NCBI GenBank assembly: GCA_009829735.1
Contig: CM020620.1
Coordinates: 26,754,951-26,818,950 of the forward strand
Length of the DNA stretch: 64,000 nt
From: Pyropia yezoensis
Lineage: Eukaryota > Rhodophyta > Bangiophyceae > Bangiales > Bangiaceae
Direction: 5' to 3'
Shown: piece by piece, positions 1-10,597 of the stretch
Numbering within the stretch: the first letter of the stretch is position 1
Layout: every line of letters begins with the position of its first letter
Notes under the pieces: model-generated
The model's input: the letters and a program-made list of their open reading frames with translations, nothing else
What the model was told of the DNA's origin: nothing
Databases searched by the model: none
Program-made: the position numbers and the translations under genes

Positions 1-144
1 GGCCGCCTGCAGCTGCCCCCGTCGGACCGGGGGCTCGCGGCAGCCGCCGCGCCGCGCGCGGGGGGGGATGCTGGCGGTGGCGGAGGCGGCGGCGGCAGCG
101 GTAGCCGCGGCGCGTCTGTCGCTGCCGCCCTGTCTGCCCCCGCC

Positions 145-2283
145 ATGCCCCCCCCCGCGGGTGTGCCGCTCCTGCGCGGCGGTGGCATCCCGCCGGTTGT
201 GGTGGCGCCGTCGTCGTCCATGGCACCGCCGTCTACCGCCGACGCCACCCGCGGGGGGGTCTTTGCTGCCCGCCCGCCGTTGCCTCCTTCGGGGGGAGGG
301 GGGCTGCCGGCGGGCGGGGGTGCGGGAGGGAGTGCTGGCCGGAGTAGCAGCACGGCTGTCGGGTGCTCGGGTTTGGTCGGCGGCCCGTTGGCCAGTGTCG
401 GTGGTGGGGGCAGTGGTGAAGGGCGAGGCGACGGCGGCGGCAGCGGCAGCGGTGGCGGCAGCGGCAGCGGCCGTCGCCGTCGTGGGAGCTCCTCGTCTGG
501 CGGGGAGGTCAAGAAGCGGCTGGTGTGGACGCCCGAGCTCCATGAGCGGTTCATCAACGCCATCAACGCGGTGGGCCTGCCGTCGGCGGTGCCCAAGACG
601 GTACTTCAGATCATGAATGTGGACGGCCTGACCACCGAGCACGTCAAGTCGCACCTCCAAAAGTACCGGAACAGCCTCAAGCGGGAGCGCGCGGCTGCCG
701 ATGATAAGAAGGGCGCCGGGGGGGGGGGTGTTGGCGTGGGGGGGCTGCCTGGCGTTGCGGGCAGTACATCGGGCGATACCGACCGTGGGGACGACTCAGA
801 GTCGTGGGGGTTGGCTATCCGCAGCGGCGGTGGCGGCGGCGGCGGTGACGGCGTGAGTGGGGGAGGCGGCGCGTCGGGCGCGTCGGGGGGCGGCCCCGAC
901 GGCGTCGGCTGGGCCTTGGCGGGTGGGGCGCTCCCGGGGGGCAGCCCTGCCCCCTCAGACGGCCCCGCACCGACCGGCGGGGCTTTCCTTGTGGACGGCG
1001 GCGGCGGCAGTGGCCCTGACGGGGCGCCGCTCCCGCCGCCCAGCCCGCGGGTGTCTACGAGCTCCCTCGGCCAGCGGCCACGGCGGGCGTCGGCAGAGCC
1101 GCCAGACCGACCGAGCCGGCCTGCCGCCGCCACTGCCGCCGCCGCCCCGGCCGCGGCCGACGCCGCTATTGGTGGCGCCGGCCGGGGGCCGCCCGGTGCG
1201 CCGCCGCCGTCCCCGCCGCCGCCACCGTCCGCGTCGCCATGCGGTCCACTGCGCAACGGGGTGGGGCTGCCGGCGGGGGCCACGGCGACGGCCACTGCCC
1301 CACATGCCGGCGGTGGCACACCTGCCGCCCCCACCGCTGCCGCTGCCGCTGCCACAGGAGGGGCAGGCGCTGCGGGCGGAGGTGCCATCGGGGAGCCGCC
1401 GCCCCCACTGCAACACTCCCCTCCGCACCCCGCGCCAGGGCAGTCCTTCTTTGTCCCGACGGCGTCCCCTCCCCCCCCTCCACCCCCCCACCCGACTCCT
1501 CTCGCTGCCGCCGCTCCCACCGCCGCCCTAGTCGCCCACCCCGCGGCCGCCGCCGCGACGGCCGCCCACATTGCGGCCGCCCGCAGCGCGGCGGTGGCGT
1601 CGCAGGCGGAGCTTCACGAGCGTGCCCTCCTCCTCCACTACCAGCTACAGACGGTCGTCCAGCGGATGCTGATTGCCCAAAAACGGCTCGCAGGGGCGGC
1701 CGCGGGGCAGGTGGCCCTGTCGGCCGCCCTGTTGCGCCCGCTGCCTGCGCGGTGGGAGGGTGGGGTTGGGGGCGGCGACGCCGCCACCACGACGCAGGGC
1801 GGGGCAGCCGGTGGTGCTGGTGGCGGCGGCGACGAGGGGGTGGCCGACCGCGCCGCCGGCCACCCTGGCGGTGGGGGGGTGGGGGGCGGTGCCGCGCCGC
1901 CCGCGCCGCCGCCCACATCGGGAGCGGGCGCCGCGTCGCTTGCCGGCAGCAGCGCCAGTGGCGGCGGTGCCAATGGCGGCGGCAGCAGCGGCGGCAGCGG
2001 CGGCCGCGGCGGCGGCGGCGGCGGTGGCGGCGGTGGCGGCGACGCTGCTCTCCCCCGCCCCCCGTCGCCCGCCGCGGCGGCGGCGGCGGCGCACCACGCG
2101 GCGCTGGTGGCGGCGACGGCGGAGCACCCGCGGCTGCGCGCAGAGCTCCACGCCCTGCAGGCAGACTTGCGGCGGGATATGCTCGAGCAGGAGCGCCTGC
2201 GGCAGGCCCTCCACGACCTCACCGCCCCGCCGGCAGACGGGGGCGGGGGCGACGGCGGGGGGGGGGACGTGGCTCCCGGCTGA
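145..2283 (+). CDS. GARP (Myb-like SHLQKYR) transcription factor
   Basis: A likely nuclear DNA-binding regulator of 712 residues from this ATG. Residues about 123-178 form a GARP/B-motif Myb domain: it opens KKRLVWTPELHERF, continues AVPKTVLQIMNV and ends in the diagnostic SHLQKYR (residues 169-175). Known relatives are plant PHR1, KANADI, LUX and type-B response regulators; no receiver domain is seen here. Two helical, Leu-rich segments near residues 487-515 and 662-690 could be coiled coils for dimerisation, the first vaguely like the MYB-CC helix. The rest is Gly, Ala, Pro and Ser tracts expected to be disordered. The frame is open from base 1 without a stop, so the true start may lie upstream of the window and this ATG is only the first one visible. 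A T-rich stretch at 2415-2445 follows as probable 3' UTR. The target genes cannot be inferred. Confidence 0.85.
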   Translation: MPPPAGVPLLRGGGIPPVVVAPSSSMAPPSTADATRGGVFAARPPLPPSGGGGLPAGGGAGGSAGRSSSTAVGCSGLVGGPLASVGGGGSGEGRGDGGGSGSGGGSGSGRRRRGSSSSGGEVKKRLVWTPELHERFINAINAVGLPSAVPKTVLQIMNVDGLTTEHVKSHLQKYRNSLKRERAAADDKKGAGGGGVGVGGLPGVAGSTSGDTDRGDDSESWGLAIRSGGGGGGGDGVSGGGGASGASGGGPDGVGWALAGGALPGGSPAPSDGPAPTGGAFLVDGGGGSGPDGAPLPPPSPRVSTSSLGQRPRRASAEPPDRPSRPAAATAAAAPAAADAAIGGAGRGPPGAPPPSPPPPPSASPCGPLRNGVGLPAGATATATAPHAGGGTPAAPTAAAAAATGGAGAAGGGAIGEPPPPLQHSPPHPAPGQSFFVPTASPPPPPPPHPTPLAAAAPTAALVAHPAAAAATAAHIAAARSAAVASQAELHERALLLHYQLQTVVQRMLIAQKRLAGAAAGQVALSAALLRPLPARWEGGVGGGDAATTTQGGAAGGAGGGGDEGVADRAAGHPGGGGVGGGAAPPAPPPTSGAGAASLAGSSASGGGANGGGSSGGSGGRGGGGGGGGGGGDAALPRPPSPAAAAAAAHHAALVAATAEHPRLRAELHALQADLRRDMLEQERLRQALHDLTAPPADGGGGDGGGGDVAPG

Positions 2284-3608
2284 GCCCCACGCGCGGTCCC
2301 GCGCGCGCCTCCCCCGCTCGCGCGTGTGTGCTATGGGACGCGCTCCCCCCCACCCCTATTGGGCGGCCGCGCCTGCCTGGCCGTCGGGCCACGCTCGTAC
2401 GTGCGCGCTCCCTATTTTTTTGATTGTTTTTTTTTTTCCTGTCTTGTGTTTCCTTGACTTGAGTTCGTCTCGTGGTTTGTTGTCTTCTGTTTTTGTCAGC
2501 GTGTGGGCCTGTATGGTATGGTTCCCTCACCGGGCGCATTTATTTTTTTTGTACCGTGTGGGCTGTGAAGCGCCGATGCGGGACAACCGCGCCGCGCCCA
2601 CAACCGCTATCTGCCACGGCAACGGCGACGCCAGGTGACGGCCACGCCGCCCGCCCGAGATGCGGTCGTCGTCTCCCCCTCTGCCCTCCGCCCACCTGCT
2701 TCCCTCTCTCGTGTCCATCCCGCGACCATGGGGAGCCAGGTGGGCGCGCGCCGGCCCAACCGCCATGCCCCTCCCACCGCCTCCCTCCCTCTGCGCCGCC
2801 AACCCCCCCGAGTGCGACGGAGTCTCCCCCCCCACGGCGGCGGCATCCGGCGACACCTCCTCCCTCCCCTTTGGGATGGCCGGCCGGCCGGCTGGCCGGC
2901 CACACGGTGGCGCCTCAAGGCGCTCACGACGGGAGGGCGGCGTCGGCGCGCGGCGGGGCGCGGCGGCCACGCACCACGCCGCCCACTGCATACCCCCCCC
3001 AGCGGGCTCGCGACTGGCGGCATGGCGACGTGGCGGACCCCGCCACCGGACGCGTGTAGGGGTGGGGGTGGCGGTGGCGGTGGGATAGTTGCGGCCCTAG
3101 CCGCGCTGCCGCGTCACGCGGGCCAGCCCGCGGGTAGCACGCAGCCGCCTCTCGGCGACGACCACGGCGGCGGCGGCGGTGGCGGCGGGACATCGGCTCA
3201 ACGGTCGCGCCTCCTCGCCGCTCTCTCCCTTCACTCCGCCCCCGCTGCCTTCTACCCCCCCCCCTCGTCCAGCCTTGTCCACAGCACTCCCGACTTTCAA
3301 CCCCCCCCTCTCCAAAACTTGATACCGCCACCTTGCGCGCCGCCAATAAACCCCTCTCACCCCCCCATTGGTCGCCTCCGCCACGGCCACCCTCACCACC
3401 GTGACCTCTGCCCAACGACAGGGCGCCGCCATCCTCCCCTCCAACCCCTCCCTCCCCTGGCCATGGCATCCGTCACCGCCTGCTGGCGCCACCGGCCAGA
3501 TGCTGCCTCCTCCACACGACGGTGGGGGGGCGGAGGGCTCCAGCGCCACCACCACGTCGTCCAAACCACCCCACCCCAGCCTCGGTGGCCCGCGGCACGC
3601 GTCCTCCT
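2284..3608. other. Intergenic, GC-rich, no gene seen
   Basis: This gap lies between the convergent GARP and WD40 genes. The first 270 bases are T-rich and look like 3' UTR. The remainder is Pro/Arg/Ala-type low-complexity sequence open in several frames on both strands. No conserved domain was recognised in any frame. Confidence 0.6.
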
Positions 3609-4850
3609 CTACTTGATCCCCCATGAAGCGCGCCCCCCCCCCACCGCGTCTGCCCGCGACGCGTCAATGACGGCCACGCCCCCATCGTCGGCCGCGGCGG
3701 CGAGGCGCCCCCCCCCCACCCCCCCATACGCCACCCCCCACACCGCCCCCGCAAACGCGCCATCCGTGTGCACCACCTCCCGACCCGAGCGGCCCTCCCA
3801 AACGCGCACCGCCCGGTCGGCGCCGGCGGTGGCAACGTACCCCCCCCCCGGCGCCGCTGCCACCCCCAGCACCGACCCGCGGTGGCCCCGGCGGGCCGAC
3901 GCCACCACCCCCGCGGCGGTATCGTACAAGTAGAGGAGCCCATCGTCGGCGGCCGCCCACAGCCCGCCGTCGCCGGCGCCGGGGACGGCGCCCACAGGCG
4001 CCGCCGCCAGAGACCGCACCGCACCCGCCGCGGGCGGCAGGGTGGTGCTGACCGCCTCGGCGGCCACGTCAATAACCGCGACGGTGCCATTGGAGTAGGC
4101 GGCGGCAAGCGCCTTGCCACCGTCCAGGGGTGTGAGCGACAGGCACATGGCGCCCTTGGCCGCCCCGGGGGGGGACACGTACGTAGGCGCCCCCGCCACC
4201 GCCCCGATATCCCCGCCGCCCTCGCCGAGGGCGTAGAGGGAGATGGCGCTGGTGGCCTCGGAGATGGCACCCTCAACGGGCGCGTCGGCCTGGCCCGCCA
4301 CCGCCGCCACCGAGCCGCACGGCGTCAGCGCCACCGCCCACGACTTGAGCGCGTCGCGGGTAATGGGAGGCAGCAGTGTCAGCGGGGGGCCCCGCGCGTC
4401 GTCGCCGTTGGCCTCGGCCGAGGCAGCGGGCGCGTCCGCTGAGGAGGCCAGGCGCCACCGACAGACGGTGCCATCGAGGGAGGAGGAAACCGCCACCGGC
4501 GCCGCCGCCGCCACGGCAATGGACAGCACCCCGGCAGGGTGAGGGGGAGTGTCCCCGCCGGCCGTGGTGGCCACGTACAGGGGCGGTCCGGCCGCCTTGG
4601 CGTCTGTCTTGGCGTCTGCGCCGTCGTCCGCGTCTGTGCCGGCACCGCCGGCGGCATCCTCCTCCATCGAAGAGAAAGAGGAGGGGGGAGGGGGGCGCCA
4701 CAGCCGCACACAACCGTCGAGGCCGCCAGTGAGGAAGGCCCCCTCAGGGGTGTCGGCGCCGGCGCCCGCCGCGGGGGGGACCGCCGCGACCGCCCAGACA
4801 CCGCCGGGGTGGGCGTCAGAAAGGACGCCAAGACGGGTGAAGCGTTCCAT
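3609..4850 (-). CDS. WD40-repeat protein, Ski8/WDR61/VIP3-like
   Basis: A 413-residue beta-propeller protein. WD-type blades can be followed in order: an N-terminal AHPGGVWAVAAV segment ending in DGCVRLW, then PVAVSSSLDGTVCRW, a KSWAVALTP blade, NGTVAVID, DDGLLYLYD, GADRAVRVWEG and a last blade with AVWGVAYGG and GGVAVID. The order and spacing match the WDR61/Ski8 family, including the short Trp-poor central blades. Family members scaffold the Ski (RNA exosome) complex in the cytoplasm and the Paf1 transcription complex in the nucleus; which applies here is not visible. An in-frame GTG lies five codons upstream, but the ATG at 4850 is chosen because a eukaryotic start is expected. Long Ala/Gly insertions between blades fit the style of this genome. 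CHMP7 lies 314 bp upstream on the same strand. Confidence 0.75.
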   Translation of the reverse strand: MERFTRLGVLSDAHPGGVWAVAAVPPAAGAGADTPEGAFLTGGLDGCVRLWRPPPPSSFSSMEEDAAGGAGTDADDGADAKTDAKAAGPPLYVATTAGGDTPPHPAGVLSIAVAAAAPVAVSSSLDGTVCRWRLASSADAPAASAEANGDDARGPPLTLLPPITRDALKSWAVALTPCGSVAAVAGQADAPVEGAISEATSAISLYALGEGGGDIGAVAGAPTYVSPPGAAKGAMCLSLTPLDGGKALAAAYSNGTVAVIDVAAEAVSTTLPPAAGAVRSLAAAPVGAVPGAGDGGLWAAADDGLLYLYDTAAGVVASARRGHRGSVLGVAAAPGGGYVATAGADRAVRVWEGRSGREVVHTDGAFAGAVWGVAYGGVGGGRLAAAADDGGVAVIDASRADAVGGGRASWGIK

Positions 4851-5164
4851 GACGCGAGGAACCACGGGGACAAGGGAAAAAGGAAGGCAGCAGCTGGAGA
4901 TGTATCAAGATGGGAGAGCGAGGGAACAGGGAAGACAAACGCGAGCGAGGGAATGGGAGCGAGTGTGTCGCTGAAGTGGCTGCAGCGCTGGGATCGCCTC
5001 TGGTCGTCGTGACGATGCTCGAGGGCGGCGCGAAGGACGGTTGCGATCGGCGGCGTGCACAGCACAACAAGTACAGTGAGGAGTTGGCACTAATTGCCCT
5101 TGTTTCGTACGTCGGTCCTTAATCTCAGTCCCGGGCAGAGACCGTCTGTCATGCAATCGCATAC

Positions 5165-7011
5165 CTACCCAGGCACTTGCACACGGCCCTCTCCGCGTGG
5201 CGGCTCGTCTACTTCATCTGCGACGGCCGCCCCTACCGAGGACGCTGACACTCGCAGGCCGTCGAGGCCGGCGAGGAGGTCATCCACATCGTCGCCTTCC
5301 TTGCCAGTCACAGCAGACCCCGCAGTGCTGTCCTGTGCTAAATCCTCGGCACCTCCGGTGGCACCGGCGGCGGGAGTGCCTTCCCCAGCCATGGCAACCG
5401 CAGCCAGCCGGCCCGCCGCGTCTGCCGCGTCTGCATCGGCCGCCGCTGCTGCCTTGGCCGCCGCCGCCCGTCGCGCGCGCGCGGCCGCGGTGGCGGCGTC
5501 GGCGGCCGCCTTTTCCTTGGCCGCTGCCTCCGCGGCCGCGTGCTCTGCGGCCATGGCCGCCTCCATCGCCTCCAGCTCTGCCTCAGCATCGGCCTCCGCA
5601 TTGGCACCTGCGGCGGTGCCCTGTGCGAGGGCTGACGACACGCCCTCCACGTCCTCTGTCAGCTCCCCAAACTCCACCGCCAGGGCGTCCACGTCGGCTG
5701 CCGACGGCGCGTCGGGCCCAGACAGCTCCTTGAGGGCGGCATTGCCAGCGGCCAGCGCGGCGACCGTCTCGCGGTTCCCATCTGCCGTGTCGACGGCGGC
5801 GAGGGCGGCGGCCAGGTTGGCCCCCGCCCCGGCATTGGCGTCGAGGCGGGAGCGGAGGCCCGCCTCGCGGCGGAGGTAGCGCTTGGCCAGGGGGGTGTTG
5901 CCACTGGCCAGGGCCGCCTTGGCTGACGCCCGCGCTGACGCGGCCGCGGCGGTGAGGGTGGCGTCGAGGGCGTCGAGGCGGGCGGTGGCGGCCTTGAGCG
6001 ACAGAACCGACGCGTCGACAGAGGTAAAGCCGGTGGCAACGTCGCAAAACTTGACCCCTCGCGTCGGCGAAAGCGTCGGCACATCGGGCTGCAGCGCCGC
6101 CTTGCCGGTTTCTGCGAGGTGGTCCACCACCACCGCCGCCGACGGGAGGTCGCCGCCGCACGCGGCGGTGGCTACTGCGGCCAGGCTGGTCACCGCCTCG
6201 ATGCGGGAGGGCGCGGCGAGCGCCGCTACCGCCTTGTCCGCAGCGGCACGGACGGCGGGGGGGAGGACGAGCGGAGTCGCGGGCGCGACTAGGGGGATGG
6301 GCGGGGAAGACGGCGCGTAGCCGAGCGTCGTCCAAAACACGTCGACCGCCCGCCGCAGGCCGCTGCCGCTGGCAGGGGTGGCGCCGCTGCCACCAAAGGG
6401 GGACACGGGTCCGGGGAGCAAGGGGGAACGTTTCAGCGAGTCTGACCGAACGAGCTGTTCAAGCACTACTGGCAAACACACAGGGGGGGCGCCATGTAGT
6501 TCCAGCAGGGGAGTCAGCTGCGCCTGTGTAACGACGACGCGGTTGAGGGAACGGGCGGCTTCGAGAACGGCTGCCGACAACAGCTGCACTGCCTGGTCCC
6601 ACACCTCCTATGCAGGTGGCGAGAGTCAGGCCGCCGAAAAAGACGAGGAGAGGGTTACCAGAGATGTGACAGACAGGTGAAGACAGACCGGACCAGAGTT
6701 GGTCAGACCTCTGCAGCACGGGTGTCACCGATGAGTGACCAGGGGGCCACCGTAGTGACCAGATGATAACCCTCTCAACACATGAGCGGACAACCATACA
6801 GCTACTGATAACACGTCGGCGAGAGAGAGAAAATCACAACAGCTGGGGCGACGGCAACAGAGGAAACGGGCAAGACCACGCTGCCCTCTTCACGCAAACT
6901 TACGGGTGCGTCTGCGCGGTCTTCAGGCAGATCCACCAGCCACAGCTCCTCCAAGGCGTCTGGGCGGAGGTCCGACAGCGCTGTGCTGGTCAATGGCGTC
7001 CACGGGCCCAT
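5165..7011 (-). CDS. CHMP7: CHMP7-like ESCRT-III protein (two exons)
   Basis: Probable orthologue of CHMP7, which links ESCRT-III to the nuclear envelope and endosomes for membrane scission. Exon 2 (5165-6607) encodes a winged-helix region (WDQAVQLLSAAVLEAAR, then VVVTQAQL and APPVCLPVVLEQLVR) and an Snf7 core (ALASGNTPLAKRYLRREAGL, then DVDALAVEFGELTEDVEGVS). An Ala/Glu-rich helix and an acidic tail follow. Exon 2 opens in frame with no ATG, directly after a TAG that serves as the AG acceptor. A consensus GTAAGT donor at 6903-6898 closes a short exon 1 (6904-7011, 36 codons from ATG). The 296-nt intron joins in phase 0, giving about 516 residues. Exon 1 is the weaker part: it has no strong family match and could be preceded by another exon. 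A TATA-like octamer lies about 290 bp upstream. Confidence 0.75.
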
Positions 7012-7300
7012 AGCGGGGAACAGCTGCCCACTGTCTCCACAAGGGAGAGCAGAGCAGCGGCGAGACGAGGACGCCACCGCAGGGGCGGGGGTGCGAGGCA
7101 ACGAGGGGAGGCTCCAGGGCTGCGCGTCGAGCCAGCGGGCATATCCGCACGACAATCGCACACGTGCTCTGCTGACGAGTTGGTTGTTGTGGGCAGCTGT
7201 GGTATGCAGGTGCCACGATGCAGTTACAGTACCTGCATATTTACACCATAGACTTGTCCAACATATTTGCTATTCAAACGGTCAGTAAAAGGCAGCGCAG

Positions 7301-7308
7301 TATAAATA
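7301..7308. promoter_or_regulatory. TATA-like octamer
   Basis: TATAAATA on the plus strand reads TATTTATA on the minus strand. It stands out in a GC-rich 339-bp gap between the start of the CHMP7-like gene and the 3' end of the secreted-protein gene, so CHMP7 is the only obvious client. Orientation and use are unproven. Confidence 0.25.
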
Positions 7309-7350
7309 CCGTGACCGTCTGTACGCTTGTCTTGTCAGCCACCGGAGCGC

Positions 7351-9057
7351 CTACGACACAAACGTGCACCGGCTCGACTGCTCGAGGTCCAAGGCCAGCT
7401 GTTCGTCGTCCGGCCTCAGAATAGCGGGCTGGATGATCCCCGACCGCACGCACCCAAACGTGTTACACACATCCACTTGATACTGCTCCAGACCTGAACA
7501 CCCAAACCGCCCGCACGACCCCAGCAGGCTGAGGCACTTAGCGGCGGGCAGCCGCAGTACCGAAGCGGTCTCGCCGGCCAGCACGTCCGGAGTCACAGCG
7601 CCGGGCGTCTGGGTAAACGCACGGCCCTGCTGCAGCCACTGGTAGGTCAGGGCGGTGGGCACCAGCGCGTCGCCGTCGCCGCCAGCGCCGCGGCGGCGGC
7701 CACCGCCCTCGTTGGTGGCAGTCACCGTCACATTGACGGGCTCGCCCTGGGCGGTGGGCGGGTAGGTTACCGACACGATCACCGGCAGCTGGGTGTCCTG
7801 TTGCACCAGCGACGGCGTGGCGGCCGACACAGACAGCACCGTCCCACCGTCGGTGGTCCCGCCAGCGCGCACGGTCGATGCGCCGCCCGGCGGGCACGCC
7901 AAGCGGCTCACCTCCACCGCTGCCACCGCACCATCGTCGGCGGCGGAAACGCCCCTCGCGAGGAGGGAGTTGCGGATCACCGCGGGGCCGCGGGTCACCA
8001 GCACCGGCGCCAACCGGCGGGTGCTACCGTCGGTGCGTCGGACGATGGCCTCGAGACGCACCGCGGGGGGACCCACCGGCACCGTATTGTCCTCGTCCAG
8101 CCCGGCAGTGACGTTGGTGATGAGCGTCACCGCGTCGCCTGGCGCCAGTGCCAGCGACGGCAGCCCCACGGGTTCGTTGATGCGTAGCGCCGGCGGCGGG
8201 AGCGCCCCCACCAACCGTGTCTCGGTACGGGCGCACACGGGCGCGCCCGTCGTCGGGTCTGCGACGCAGGCCTCCCCGTAGATGGTGCGGGGTTCGCACG
8301 AGCGGTTAACCGTCAAGCCCCCAGACTCAGGCACGTTCACCCGCGTCACGCCGCTGCCGCCGCGGCCGCCGCCCCTGTCCCTGTCCTCAACGGCCTGGTA
8401 CACGCGCGTGGCGGGCTCGGTAGCGCCGGCTGGCGCGGTATAGACCGTCAGCCGAAAGCGCGCGCCGGCAGCGTCGCACACGGCCAGGGTGGTCTGCCAC
8501 TGCCAGCCGATAAAGGAGAAGGAGAGGTCGAATGACAAGACCGACTCCACGGACGGTGTCGCGCAGCCGGGCGGGAGGGTGGGGATGGGCAGCTCGGCCT
8601 CCACACGCGGGGAAGGCGTGGGGGTTGACGGGGGGGGTGGGCTCTCAGACGGCGTCGGAGAGGGGGGTGTTGCTGACGCCACAGGGAGCAACGTCCCGGC
8701 CACAGGGAGCAACGTCCCTCCATCGGGGCGTGGCGTCCCCTGCACGGGGGGCAGCGTCCGTGCCACGGGGGGCGAGGTCCCTGCCACAGGAATCAAGGTG
8801 CCAGACGGAGGTGGATGAGGCGGCGGTGTCCCTGCCACGTACACGTCCCGCGGCGGTGGCGCCGGCACCACGTACCCGCCCCGCGGTGGCAGAGGCGTCG
8901 GCGACGGATGCCTTGTTCGCGGTGCCGCCCCTGCCGTGTACCCCCCCCCCTGCCGCACGGCGGCGCTGCCACCCGAGGCGGCGGCCACCCCCACTGCCAC
9001 CGCAGCCACCGCCGAGGCCGCCAGGAGAACCAGGGGCGCCAGCCGCACAGGTGCCAT
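7351..9057 (-). CDS. Secreted Pro-rich protein with Ig-like C-terminus
   Basis: A 568-residue protein with a clear N-terminal signal peptide (MAPVRLAPLVLLAASAVAAV), so it should enter the secretory pathway. A Pro/Thr-rich stalk follows, with about six 8-residue repeats of the kind VAGTLLP/VARTLPP and then Ser-Pro runs. Such stalks are typical of O-glycosylated cell-wall or extracellular-matrix proteins. The remaining 380 residues are beta-rich with several Cys and NVT/NRS glycosylation sequons. The end, with LTYQWLQQGR and YQVDVCNTFGC, looks like an Ig-type sandwich. No transmembrane helix or GPI signal is evident at the C-terminus. An in-frame GTG lies 18 codons upstream, but only the ATG at 9057 places the signal peptide at the N-terminus. 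No specific family was recognised. Confidence 0.7.
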   Translation of the reverse strand: MAPVRLAPLVLLAASAVAAVAVGVAAASGGSAAVRQGGGYTAGAAPRTRHPSPTPLPPRGGYVVPAPPPRDVYVAGTPPPHPPPSGTLIPVAGTSPPVARTLPPVQGTPRPDGGTLLPVAGTLLPVASATPPSPTPSESPPPPSTPTPSPRVEAELPIPTLPPGCATPSVESVLSFDLSFSFIGWQWQTTLAVCDAAGARFRLTVYTAPAGATEPATRVYQAVEDRDRGGGRGGSGVTRVNVPESGGLTVNRSCEPRTIYGEACVADPTTGAPVCARTETRLVGALPPPALRINEPVGLPSLALAPGDAVTLITNVTAGLDEDNTVPVGPPAVRLEAIVRRTDGSTRRLAPVLVTRGPAVIRNSLLARGVSAADDGAVAAVEVSRLACPPGGASTVRAGGTTDGGTVLSVSAATPSLVQQDTQLPVIVSVTYPPTAQGEPVNVTVTATNEGGGRRRGAGGDGDALVPTALTYQWLQQGRAFTQTPGAVTPDVLAGETASVLRLPAAKCLSLLGSCGRFGCSGLEQYQVDVCNTFGCVRSGIIQPAILRPDDEQLALDLEQSSRCTFVS

Positions 9058-9347
9058 CGCGACGGGGGGGTAACGTCCCGAGAGGGGCTTGCGTAGGGGT
9101 GGAGGGTGCACGGGGAGGAAGAGCAGGGAGAGCGACGGCCAGCGGGTAGGTGAGTTGCCAACGACTGTCTCGGCGCCGCAAGGTGACCGCGTCAGCGGGG
9201 TGGGCGGTTGACGCGTCGGGATCCGTCGCCTGTGCAGGGACGTGCCGCCCTCAAGTAGGCAACTGCTCGCCGCGTCGCCTGCTGGTCCCGGGCGTGCTAG
9301 CCACTAGCGCCACCCGGCCGGCCGGCCCGTCGCCGCCCCCCACCCCC

Positions 9348-9348
<1 letters not shown>

Positions 9349-9378
<30 letters not shown>
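9349..9378. repeat. 30-bp pure C tract
   Basis: An uninterrupted run of cytosines in the gap upstream of the secreted-protein gene. Runs this long are unstable and hard to sequence, so the true length is uncertain. Confidence 0.85.
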
Positions 9379-9379
<1 letters not shown>

Positions 9380-9541
9380 CCGTTGGCGAGCACATGAACC
9401 AAGTTCCCAACAGTGGGCTCGGCTTCCAACAGGGCACAGTGCACTGGCGCTGTCGCCCCATCCCGCCGGGCGGCCGGCAGAGCGGCCGGCCGGGCGGCCA
9501 CGTCAGCAGGCGAGCCAGCGAGGGCAGCGGGGGTGCGCTCA

Positions 9542-9623
9542 CCCAAAACGGGAGGCGCGGACGTACGCAGCGCCGCCAACAGCCCAAAACGGGAGGCGCG
9601 GACGTACGCAGCGCCGCCAACAG
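9542..9623. repeat. 41-bp perfect tandem duplication
   Basis: Two adjacent identical 41-bp units starting CCCAAAACGGGAGGCGC. The 1.5-kb gap from 9058 to 10597 otherwise shows no supported gene. Its open frames are Arg/Pro/Gly-rich shadows. Confidence 0.9.
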
Positions 9624-10597
9624 GAAGAGTGAAAGGGGGGCGAGGAAGAGAGGAGAGGAGTGGGAGGTGAGGGGGGGGCGGGGGCGAAACGCTGCGTTCA
9701 TACCACGCGCGCAACGACCCCACAGCACGCGCTGTGGCGGTGCAAACGGCACACTGGTCGAGACAAGAAGAGGGTGGAAGCGGTCGCGGTGGCGGCGTTA
9801 TTGGTGGGTTGGTGGCCGCGCGGCAGATCTGCGGATCGGGCGTGTCGGACGCGGGCGTCGCCAGGTGGCGTCCAATGGGCCTACACTGTCAGGGTCGCGG
9901 TTCGCGAGGTTATTGATACACAGAACACTGTGCCCCCCCCCCGCCCGACTCGCACCATCAAGGAGGAACAACGCGTGAACTGTTTGCGAACACTTATCGT
10001 CGGGAGCGGCGCCCGCCGCGCGCGCGCTGCTGGGGGCGGCAAGTGGGGAGCCACGGGGGAGCGCCTCCACGCTGCGCTATCATGCGTACCTTCTTACCTT
10101 GAGGCTAAACGACACGCTTCCCGGCTGGGTGGGGGGCGCCGCGGGTGGGGGCGTCGATGCACTGGGCGCATTCCGCGAGCGTGGACGGTAGAACATAGCG
10201 ACGGGCGCAACGCGGTGCGGCAGGGCCGCCGGGGAAGGAGGGGGGGGGGGTACCCCGTCCGGAAGCCCGCGACCGGGTCGCCACGGCAGCGTGGGGGGGG
10301 GGGGGGGGGCTCGGCGGCAGGAGCAAGGGACACACAGAACCGAGGCAACGCGCAACAGCTTTCATCCACAATGCAGGGGGGGAGCGTCAAGGGCCGGGTG
10401 AACAGGAGAGAGGGCGGATGCTGGGAGGAGCACGTCCAGCGTATTGCTGCCAGGGTCGGGCACGGGGGCACGGACGTGTACACCCACTCACTGAGTGCGC
10501 ACGCGTGCGCACCCAGTGCGTGGGTATGCGCTTTGCCGGTGCTTGCCATTGCTTGCGGCTGCAAGCCACACACCCCCCGTTCACGACCGCGCGGCCG

